This document shows, in pieces, positions 48,492 to 55,571 of a stretch of 64,000 nt of DNA. The first letter of the stretch is position 1. Each line of letters begins with the position of its first letter. The notes under the pieces are model-generated. The model was not told the DNA's origin. It did no database searches and saw nothing but the letters and a program-made list of their open reading frames with translations. The DNA lies in the NCBI RefSeq assembly GCF_019679475.1, contig NZ_JAIEZP010000001.1, positions 1,922,001 through 1,986,000 of the forward strand, given 5' to 3'. The position numbers and the translations under genes are program-made. The DNA comes from Hyphomonas sediminis (GTDB lineage Bacteria > Pseudomonadota > Alphaproteobacteria > Caulobacterales > Hyphomonadaceae).

Positions 48492-49055
48492 CTAGAGGTC
48501 CAGCACGACCACGCGGTCGAGCAGGGCATCGACGGCTTCGCCGGGCTCCCGGCTATGCACCATCGCCTGGCGGAAGTCCTCCGGGATAAACCCGCCCTGG
48601 ATGATCTTCTCCAGAAGGTCGAAGAAGGGCGTCCAGAAGCCGTCCTCATCCAGGAACGCCATCGGCTTGGCGTGCAGCCCCAGCCGCGCCCAGGAGAGGA
48701 TTTCGACCGCCTCTTCCAGCGTGCCAATCCCGCCCGGCAGCACGATGAACGCGTCCGCCTCGTCAAACATCATCTGCTTGCGGGTGTGCATGTCGTCCAC
48801 GATGCGGTGTTCCACATCCTTGTAGATGCGTTCCTTCTGCAGCAGGAATTTCGGCATGATGCCCAGCACTTCGCCGGCCGATTCATGTGCCGCGCGCGCG
48901 CAGGCGCCCATCAGGCCCACGCCGCCGCCGCCATAAACCAGGCGAATGTCGCGCTTGGCCAGTTCCCGTCCCAGCTGCTCCGCAAGCCGGATATACTGCG
49001 GGTCCACAGTGTCCGAAGCGCCGCAATAGACGCAGATGGAGCGTATTTTTGTCAT
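48492..49055 (-). CDS. LOG family nucleoside 5'-monophosphate phosphoribohydrolase
   Basis: Rossmann-fold protein of 187 residues (TIGR00730/LOG type) that typically releases the base from AMP-like or cytokinin-riboside monophosphates. The signatures YGGGGVGLMGACARAA (about 41-56), TRKQMMFDEAD and PGGIGTLEE (107-115) are present. The ATG at 49055 is preferred over an upstream TTG because the family begins with this Lys-Ile-Arg-containing strand. Physiological substrate in bacteria without cytokinins is uncertain. Confidence 0.9.
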   Translation of the reverse strand: MTKIRSICVYCGASDTVDPQYIRLAEQLGRELAKRDIRLVYGGGGVGLMGACARAAHESAGEVLGIMPKFLLQKERIYKDVEHRIVDDMHTRKQMMFDEADAFIVLPGGIGTLEEAVEILSWARLGLHAKPMAFLDEDGFWTPFFDLLEKIIQGGFIPEDFRQAMVHSREPGEAVDALLDRVVVLDL

Positions 49056-49209
49056 TCTTTTCAATCTTTCAGCTCGTTCTTTCCCTAAAGTGATAGGGCG
49101 CCTCCGGCGACTTCGCCAGACGCATTTTCAGGCCCCTATATGGGGACGATTTCCGCCTCTGCCGGGCGCCGGGTTTCACTTGGGCTCAAACAGCGCCATA
49201 TGAGCCCTC

Positions 49210-51057
49210 ATGAGCCCGCCCCATGCCGCCGTTCAGGCGCCCGAAAATCCCGACCGTATCGACAGCGCCGATGGCGGCCTGTGGAAATCCATCCTGCGCA
49301 TCCTGCATCTGCTGGCCCGGCCGGAGCTGGCCAAATGGCGCCCGGTCATGGCGATCGCGGTCATCATCACGCTGGCCGCCTCCGTGTTGGAAGTCGTCTC
49401 CCCGCTGGTCATGGGCAACGCCATCAACCAGGCCGCCGGCGCGGATGGCACCGTCGCCAACTTCGCCACCGCCGCCCTGTGGCTGCTCTATGGCCTCGGC
49501 CTGCGCTTTGCCGCCGCGGCCCTGCCACAGCTGCGCGACTGGCTGTTCTCGCCCGTCAGCCAGGATGCCCAGCGCGTCGCCAGTGTGGACGCTTTCGGCC
49601 ACGCCCTCGCGCTCTCCCTCGGCTTCCACCAGACGCGGCGCACCGGCGCCCTCAACCGCATCATCGAGCGCGGCGCAGGCGCCATCGATTACCTCATCCG
49701 CTTTCTCGCCTTCAATATCGGGCCGACGCTCGTGCGCCTCGTCCTCGCCTCCATTGCGCTGGGGCTGGCATACGATATCCGCCTCTCGCTCATCGCGGTC
49801 GCCACGATTGTCGTCTATGTCATCTGCACCGTGATCATCACCGAATGGCGCGTGCGCCAGCGCCGGCGGATGAACGAGGCCGACACCCATTTCCGCGCCA
49901 CCTCGGTAGACATCCTCACAAACTTCGAAACCGTGAAGTCCTTCGCCGCCGAAACGCGCGAAACCCGCCGCTTCGATGGCGCCATGGGCGAATATAACCG
50001 CCACTATGTCGAAACCACGCGCAGCATGTACCTGCTCAACGCCGTTCAGGCGCTGGTGATGAATGCTGGCCTGCTCGCCGTCATGCTGCTCTCGGCCTGG
50101 AACGTCATCCAGGGCACGATGAAGATCGGCGACCTTACCGGCGTCATGCTGATGCTGCTCTCGCTCTATGCCCCGCTGAACATCCTCGGCTGGGCCTGGC
50201 GGGAGATCAAGCAGGGCGCGGTCGATCTGGAAAAGCTCCACGGCCTTATGGCCATGGTGCCCGAAGTGCGCGACGCGCCCGGCGCCACGGTGCTGGAGCG
50301 CCCGCAGGGCCGCGTCACCTTCGAAGAGGTCGCCTTCAGCCATGAGGGCCGCGCCGTCGGCGTTTCCGGCATCAGCTTCGATGTCGCCCCCGGCCGCAAG
50401 GTCGCCTTCGTCGGCACGTCCGGCGCGGGCAAGTCCACGCTGCTGAAACTGCTTTTCCGCTTCTATGATGTGGATACCGGCACAGTCCGCGTCGATGGGC
50501 ATGATGTGCGCGGTCTCACGCAGGAATCCCTGCGCGCCTCGCTCGGCCTTGTCCCGCAGGATGTGGTTCTCTTCAACGATACGCTGCGCGCCAATATCGC
50601 CTATGCCCGGCCCGGGGCGAACGAGGCGGAGCTGCGCGACGCCGCCCGCCGGGCCCAGCTTCTGCCCTTTATCGAGGCGCTACCCGAGGGCTGGAACACG
50701 CGCGTGGGCGAGCGGGGCCTGAAACTGTCCGGTGGCGAGAAACAGCGCGTCGGCATCGCCCGCGTCATCCTCGCCAATCCCGCCATCCTGGTGCTGGACG
50801 AGGCCACCAGCGCCCTCGACAGTGCCACCGAGGCCGCCGTTCAGGGCGCCCTGGATGAAGCCTCCGCCGGGCGCACCACGCTGATGGTCGCCCACCGGCT
50901 TTCTACGGTGATTTCGGCAGATGAGATCATCGTTCTGGAGGCTGGCCGCGTTGTGGAAAGGGGAACGCATGAGGCCCTGCTGGCAAAAGGCGGCAAATAT
51001 GCTGATATGTGGGATCGACAGGCGCATCGCGCCGAACCGGCTGAAGTTCTCAGCTGA
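49210..51057 (+). CDS. Atm1/HMT-type ABC half transporter
   Basis: Fused permease-ATPase of 615 residues, one half of a homodimeric exporter. Six membrane helices fill about residues 40-330, then a nucleotide-binding domain with Walker A GTSGAGKST (near 402), Q-loop, signature LSGGEKQRVGIARV (near 506) and Walker B ILVLDEATSALD (near 527). The overall pattern (membrane part with NRIIERG and DILTNFETVKSFAAE) is that of mitochondrial Atm1 and its bacterial relatives exporting glutathione-linked or sulfur compounds. It is followed after 26 nt by a decarboxylase-like membrane protein. Exact cargo unknown. Confidence 0.9.
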   Translation: MSPPHAAVQAPENPDRIDSADGGLWKSILRILHLLARPELAKWRPVMAIAVIITLAASVLEVVSPLVMGNAINQAAGADGTVANFATAALWLLYGLGLRFAAAALPQLRDWLFSPVSQDAQRVASVDAFGHALALSLGFHQTRRTGALNRIIERGAGAIDYLIRFLAFNIGPTLVRLVLASIALGLAYDIRLSLIAVATIVVYVICTVIITEWRVRQRRRMNEADTHFRATSVDILTNFETVKSFAAETRETRRFDGAMGEYNRHYVETTRSMYLLNAVQALVMNAGLLAVMLLSAWNVIQGTMKIGDLTGVMLMLLSLYAPLNILGWAWREIKQGAVDLEKLHGLMAMVPEVRDAPGATVLERPQGRVTFEEVAFSHEGRAVGVSGISFDVAPGRKVAFVGTSGAGKSTLLKLLFRFYDVDTGTVRVDGHDVRGLTQESLRASLGLVPQDVVLFNDTLRANIAYARPGANEAELRDAARRAQLLPFIEALPEGWNTRVGERGLKLSGGEKQRVGIARVILANPAILVLDEATSALDSATEAAVQGALDEASAGRTTLMVAHRLSTVISADEIIVLEAGRVVERGTHEALLAKGGKYADMWDRQAHRAEPAEVLS

Positions 51058-51083
51058 AACAGAATGTTAGAGGAGGCGAGCCG

Positions 51084-52016
51084 ATGAGCGAAGAAGCCGA
51101 ACGCCAGTCGCTGCCCTGGATGAAGACCGTATTCGACTGGGAGGCCGTCGCCGCTGCGGCTGGTGCCTTCCTGGCCGCCCTCCTGCTGGGCTGGATCTGG
51201 GACCCGCTGTTCTGGGTCGGCTTTGCCGCCATGGTCATCGCGCTCGCTGCCGGGCGCTGGGCCAAACGCACCCCGCCAGACCTCGCCTATGGCGTCGTGG
51301 CCCCGTGCGATGGCGTCGTCGTCTCGGTCGGCTATGGGGATGCCCCCGCCGCCCTCCGCCTGAAGGGCGAAAGCCTCGTGCGCGTGCGCATCGCGTCCTC
51401 GCCGGTCTCCTCGAACAAACTTTACGCGCCGATGGCCGGCGGAGTCGAAATCGTCTCGCTCCAGCAGGGCGAACCCGGTCAGCCCATCGCCAACCGCCCG
51501 GATGAAGAGGGCCTCACCCGCGCTTACGTCACCTTCGAAAGCCAGGGCGAACAGGCCGGAATCGTCCTCACCACGGGCGGCCTCGGGCCCCGCATCGAAC
51601 TCGCGGTCGATCACGGCGATGTCGTCCGCCTCGGGCGCAGCTTCGGCACGCGCCGCCTCGGCGGCTGGTGCGACGTTTACCTGCCCGCAGACATCCGCAC
51701 CCATGTCTGGGCCGGCCAGACGCTGACAGGCGGCGAAACCGTCATCGCCCATTTCCGCTCCTCCGTGGCGGAAGACTTTGAAGACGCCGACGCCGTCTAT
51801 TCCGGCGCCGCTGCGCCCCAGCCCACCCGTCCGGAGCCTGCCGTCGCCGACACCGTCAGCGCGGAAGAGGGGGCCGAAGAGGTCGCCGAAGACGCCGTCG
51901 ATGAATTCTTCGACGACGACTATCCCGAGCCCGACGAAGTCTCCGCCCCCGAAGACCCCGCCGCCATCTTCGCCCGCCTCCGCGAAGCCGCCCGCAAACA
52001 CGGCGAAGGCGACTGA
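51084..52016 (+). CDS. phosphatidylserine decarboxylase-like protein lacking catalytic residues
   Basis: Protein of 310 residues. Residues 20-225 align in order with the short alphaproteobacterial Psd: two N-terminal helices, APCDGVVVSV in place of SPADGRVSAV (Asp76 kept), SSPVSSNKLY where the active form has DVHVNR (His lost), and FGTRRLGGWCDVYLP (187-201) where the active form has FGLIRFGSRLDVFLP. The Ser that must become the pyruvoyl group is therefore Gly194, so self-processing and decarboxylation should be impossible. A Glu/Asp-rich tail of about 80 residues follows. Probably a lipid-binding or structural relative coupled to the ABC transporter gene; role unknown. Confidence 0.8.
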   Translation: MSEEAERQSLPWMKTVFDWEAVAAAAGAFLAALLLGWIWDPLFWVGFAAMVIALAAGRWAKRTPPDLAYGVVAPCDGVVVSVGYGDAPAALRLKGESLVRVRIASSPVSSNKLYAPMAGGVEIVSLQQGEPGQPIANRPDEEGLTRAYVTFESQGEQAGIVLTTGGLGPRIELAVDHGDVVRLGRSFGTRRLGGWCDVYLPADIRTHVWAGQTLTGGETVIAHFRSSVAEDFEDADAVYSGAAAPQPTRPEPAVADTVSAEEGAEEVAEDAVDEFFDDDYPEPDEVSAPEDPAAIFARLREAARKHGEGD

Positions 52017-52036
52017 CCTTTCAACCCCTCGGCTCC

Positions 52037-52188
52037 GTCATCCCGGTTTCGCTGCAAGCGAAGACCGGGACCCAGCCTTCCTCACCGCCCTTGGATCCCG
52101 GACATTTGCTCCGCAAATTCCGGGATGACGCTCCAAAGCCATACCCCCACGAAGCTCATCCTGAGCGAAGTCGAAGGATAGAGCGGGC
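52037..52188. repeat. composite dispersed repeat, copy 2
   Basis: Same three blocks as at 27787-27934: block A at 52037-52080 (identical over at least 40 bases), block B at 52091-52129 and block C at 52150-52188 (identical core and tail GGATAGAGCGGGC). Spacers differ slightly. It follows 21 nt after the preceding gene's stop. Confidence 0.85.
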
Positions 52189-52308
52189 TCCCCCAACCAA
52201 GCCCCCTATCCCCCACCCACCCGCAAAAAACCCGAAATCCCTCAACCCCTTACGCGGGCCCGCCCCAAACTTATCCCCGCCCCAAAGACCCATGCTAACC
52301 TCCAAGGC

Positions 52309-52995
52309 ATGGACACGCCCCCTCAGCCTACGGAAGACGACGCCATCGACGCCCTGCTGGAGCAGGCCCGCCAGTTCGTCCTTGGTCTGATCCTCTACAT
52401 CGACGGCATCTTCGCGCGTCTGAATGGCGCGCCCCTCAGCGAGCGCCTTGCGCGCCACCTGATGCGCCACGCGCTGATCCCGGCTGAGATCGCCCTGCGC
52501 CGCGCCATCTTCATCCTTGCCGCAGACCTGCCGCCACAGCCCATGCCCACGCGCAAGCCGCCCGCCAAAGCCCCGTCGCGCCCATCCCAGTCCCGCGAAG
52601 CGCCCGCCGCCAAACCGCCCGGCTTCCGCATGGCCGAGCCCGCCAAACGCAAAGCCAGCGGCTATGCTTCTGCCTCCCAGCTCCCCCGCATCAGCTTTCC
52701 GGGTGACGCCTCAGACCTGCGCGCGCCAACCTCCTGGCCGCGCCCTGTCGCCGAAACCTTCGCCCGCCGCCTCAGCGCGCTCCACGTCGCGTTCGACAAC
52801 GCGCTCCCATTGGCAAAGCGCTGGGCCAGACGCATGGCCAGTCGCTTGGCCAGGCGCCTCGCCCGCAAGGGGGCCGCAAAACTCCTGCCGGCCACCGCGC
52901 CGCGCCTGCCCAAATCCGTGCCCGAAGAAGCCCGCGACCTCATCCGGGAACTGACGGACTTCGCCCATCAAGGCTTCGCCCTTAACTCGTCCTGA
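52309..52995 (+). CDS. hypothetical Pro/Arg/Ala-rich protein
   Basis: Frame of 228 residues with a conserved-looking N-terminal helical part (about 10-70, with LLEQARQFVLGLILYIDGIF and RALIPAEIALRR-like segments), a disordered Pro/Lys/Ala linker (75-120) and a basic C-terminal helix rich in Arg (LAKRWARRMASRLARRLARK). No family is recognised. No normally spaced ribosome site is present: AAGG ends one base before the ATG and TAACCT lies 8 nt before it, which suits leaderless transcription. Strong GC-rich codon bias supports coding. Nucleic acid or membrane association of the basic part is only a guess. Confidence 0.55.
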   Translation: MDTPPQPTEDDAIDALLEQARQFVLGLILYIDGIFARLNGAPLSERLARHLMRHALIPAEIALRRAIFILAADLPPQPMPTRKPPAKAPSRPSQSREAPAAKPPGFRMAEPAKRKASGYASASQLPRISFPGDASDLRAPTSWPRPVAETFARRLSALHVAFDNALPLAKRWARRMASRLARRLARKGAAKLLPATAPRLPKSVPEEARDLIRELTDFAHQGFALNSS

Positions 52996-53204
52996 CGCGA
53001 TCCCAAAAACGCCGAAACGCCCGCCTCCCAGCCCTGCTGGCGAGGATGCGGGCGCTTGTCGTCATGCAAAAGGCGCAGAAAGTGCCCGCGAGTCCTCAGG
53101 AAGCCTCAAAATGACACTCCCCGTTCCCGAAAAGGCTCAAACAGGCACGCTTCGATGCCCCGTGAACAGAAAGGCATTTGTCCACGGGGCCCGATGCAGG
53201 ACCG

Positions 53205-53609
53205 TCAGGGGACCGCGGTCCGCATGATGGCCATGTATTCCTGAAACACCGCGTCATCGGTTCGGGCCATGAACCGCATCATCGCGTCCTGTTCCTTTTC
53301 CGCCGCCGCCGCAAACCGTTTGGCGAGCTTTGGCTGCTTCGACATGATCTTCCCGAAATCGCCGGATCTCTGGTGCTTCTGCACCTCCTTCGACAGTTTC
53401 GAGATCACCTTTGCCTGTTCCCGCAATTTGCCTTTCTTGCGCTTCAGGTCTTTCTCGGTGGTGATCGAGTCGAGCAGATCGGCCTGGCGTTCAGATGCCT
53501 GTATCAGGCGCTCCACCGTGCCTTTTGCCCCGCCGCCGGAACACGCCGTCAGCAGGAATGACGCCATCAGGACAAGGATGAATGTTGCCGAAATACGTGC
53601 CAGCGTCAT
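53205..53609 (-). CDS. small coiled-coil lipoprotein
   Basis: Lipoprotein of 134 residues with lipobox LTAC (Cys23), then an almost entirely helical, Lys/Glu/Gln-rich mature part (KDLKRKKGKLREQAKVISKL and on) that looks like a coiled coil. No family is recognised. Third gene of a minus-strand operon of three lipoproteins (18 nt after the middle gene), which is divergent from the DNA-binding receptor kinase. GGAGG precedes its start. Confidence 0.72.
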   Translation of the reverse strand: MTLARISATFILVLMASFLLTACSGGGAKGTVERLIQASERQADLLDSITTEKDLKRKKGKLREQAKVISKLSKEVQKHQRSGDFGKIMSKQPKLAKRFAAAAEKEQDAMMRFMARTDDAVFQEYMAIMRTAVP

Positions 53610-53627
53610 GCCGGGCCTCCTTTCTGC

Positions 53628-54422
53628 CTAGTCTTCGAGGCTGATGAATTCGAACTGGCGTTCGTCACTATAGCGACCGCTATAGATGCCGTAGTCGAGG
53701 ATCTTCCCCTGGATCACCAGCCCATCGCTGCGCCGCTGAATGCCGGTCAGCTGCACCCGTGTGTCGATGTCCACCTGCCGGCTTGAATGCTCCAGAATCT
53801 CCTGCGCCCGGCTCACATCCACCGGCCAGAAGAACGCCTTCGCCATATTGTCGAGCTGCAGGCTCACGCGTTCCTTGCCGTTGAAACTGACCTGATTTCC
53901 GGGCGAAAACGCCGTCAGATAATAGCCGCCCCGGCTGGAATCATACTGGCTGATCTGCGAGTTGAGCCGCACCTGCAGGAAGCCGACACCCTCCGTGGAC
54001 GCATAGATATCCGCCAGCCGCGCCGTCTCCGCTTCCAGCTTCTGTGCCTTGCTGAACTCGTCGGCATACCGCACCTCGTAGACCTCGCCGGCCCACTCGC
54101 CCAGCGGCGGCTGCCGGTCGGTCAGCCGGTAGGCCAGCAGCGTCATCTGGAAGTCGTCCGGATAGGCCAGTGTTGCGGTCCCGAAGGGGCTCGGCGCTGC
54201 GGCCTCGGCCTTGGCGGCTTTCTTGTCCGCCTTGCCGCTGTCCCTGGCAGGCGCGGGGGCGGAGGAGGGGGAGGCGCCCCCCTCCGTGACGGCTACTGGC
54301 GTTGCCGCCCCGCCGCCATCTCCGCCTTCCGCGCCCGGTCCCCCACACCCAGCCAGAAGCAACACGCCCGCCAGCGCCACCATCGCCGGACCGCGAAATC
54401 TGGTCATCATCCCACTGCCCAT
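53628..54422 (-). CDS. hypothetical lipoprotein, middle gene of the three
   Basis: Lipoprotein of up to 264 residues; lipobox LAGC at about Cys26 of the longest form, with alternative ATGs at residues 5 and 6. A Gly/Ala/Pro/Lys-rich linker (about 28-75) precedes a folded domain with the motifs YPDDFQMTLLAYRLTDRQPP, LDNMAKAFFWPVDVSRAQEI and a final beta-rich part ending QFEFISLED. I do not recognise the family with certainty; a DUF4852-like relationship is possible. Only 2 nt separate it from the upstream lipoprotein gene. Confidence 0.7.
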   Translation of the reverse strand: MGSGMMTRFRGPAMVALAGVLLLAGCGGPGAEGGDGGGAATPVAVTEGGASPSSAPAPARDSGKADKKAAKAEAAAPSPFGTATLAYPDDFQMTLLAYRLTDRQPPLGEWAGEVYEVRYADEFSKAQKLEAETARLADIYASTEGVGFLQVRLNSQISQYDSSRGGYYLTAFSPGNQVSFNGKERVSLQLDNMAKAFFWPVDVSRAQEILEHSSRQVDIDTRVQLTGIQRRSDGLVIQGKILDYGIYSGRYSDERQFEFISLED

Positions 54423-54424
54423 GA

Positions 54425-55384
54425 TCAGAGCTCCACCTGCGCGCCCTGAGCCTTCTCCAGCTCATCGGCGCGGCGCTTGTTCTCGATCTCCAGCAGGTCG
54501 TTCTGGAAGGCCTCGCCATACTCAAACAGGCCGGTCTGATCCATCATCCCGATACTGAGTTCCTCCACCACATCCGGATTGGACCGGAACGTGCGCACCA
54601 TCGCGGTGATCGAGACGCCACAGCCATTGGTCCAGCTCTGGGACTCGTCGCCCCGACCGCTCACGCCATTGCCGCATTGGTGCAGCATCGGATGGGCCTC
54701 GCTCAGCACATTGCCTTCAGAATCCGTCACCCAATGGTATTCGTTGACATAGCCGTAATAGTTCGCGTCGCGGCCTTCATAGCTTTGATGCGGGCCATAT
54801 TTCTCGGTCAACGCGGCGAGCACGGCGGCCTTGGCCGGCATCTCGCCTTCCTTCCAGTTCTGGGTGCGCCACACGCCCTGAACCGTCTGCTTGCCCGGCA
54901 CGCCCGGCGTCGCCAGCGTGATCTTCTCGGAGATGAAGTCCCATTGCCGGTTGCCCGCGCCGCATTTCTGCATCGCGTCATAGCTGCCATAGCTGCACTC
55001 CGTGTTGTCGCCCGCCTGCGAGATCACCCTCTGCCGTTCGAGGCGCAGCGTGCCGGTGTTCAGATTGCGCGTGTTGAAGAACTCATTCTCATAGGTCACC
55101 AGCCCGTCCGGCATCTGGCAGGCCAGCGCATTCTCTGCTTCGGCCAGCGTCATGCCCAGCTTGAAGCCGGCGATGTCCGGGCCGGTCAGCGTCTTGTTGA
55201 TCTTGGCCGGGCATTTCACCTTTTTCGCCTTGCCGCCTTCATCGTTTGAGGTTGCCGCCGGGGAGGCGGCCTCCGGGCCGGCATAGCCATTTTCATCATA
55301 CGCATCATTGTCGCCGCCCCCGCACGCGCTGAGCGCGAGCACAGAGGAAAGGGCAACGGCGAAACCGAAGCTTTGGAGTTTCAT
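54425..55384 (-). CDS. hypothetical lipoprotein, first gene of the three
   Basis: Lipoprotein of 319 residues with lipobox LSAC (Cys21), an acidic Gly/Ala linker and a folded domain from about residue 60. The stretch IAGFKLGMTLAEAENAL resembles the short helix-turn pattern seen in many BamE-like and related periplasmic proteins. Six or more Cys in the folded part (CQMP, CSYG, KCGAG, HQCGNG, NGCGV) suggest disulfides, so a periplasmic or surface location fits. A helical Glu/Lys-rich end follows. It begins 187 nt from the divergent receptor kinase gene. Function unknown. Confidence 0.7.
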   Translation of the reverse strand: MKLQSFGFAVALSSVLALSACGGGDNDAYDENGYAGPEAASPAATSNDEGGKAKKVKCPAKINKTLTGPDIAGFKLGMTLAEAENALACQMPDGLVTYENEFFNTRNLNTGTLRLERQRVISQAGDNTECSYGSYDAMQKCGAGNRQWDFISEKITLATPGVPGKQTVQGVWRTQNWKEGEMPAKAAVLAALTEKYGPHQSYEGRDANYYGYVNEYHWVTDSEGNVLSEAHPMLHQCGNGVSGRGDESQSWTNGCGVSITAMVRTFRSNPDVVEELSIGMMDQTGLFEYGEAFQNDLLEIENKRRADELEKAQGAQVEL

Positions 55385-55571
55385 GTGGGGTGCCTTTCAA
55401 TCTGCCGTCCGGCCCTTCAGGGCCTGTCCGGGAATCGATGAGATTCATTTGCAGAGTGAGACGCAGCCGGGCATTAATCTTCACGGAGACATCACGGAAT
55501 TCTAACGCCGCATCTGATCCTTGATATTTCAAGGGTTTCAGCGGCCCGGCGGACGGGGTCCAGGGCGAGAT
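55385..55571. promoter_or_regulatory. divergent control region of lipoprotein operon and receptor kinase
   Basis: 187 bases between the divergent starts, AT-richer in the middle (55435-55530). No clear symmetric operator was recognised. Because the kinase carries an N-terminal DNA-binding domain, this region is the natural first target to test. The plus-strand start is preceded by AGGGCGAG. Confidence 0.4.

Noticed and set aside
52091-52390. Frame starting in the composite repeat and running into the gene at 52309
   Set aside because: First half is translated repeat (AHPERSRRI) and the rest is out of frame with the better supported gene.
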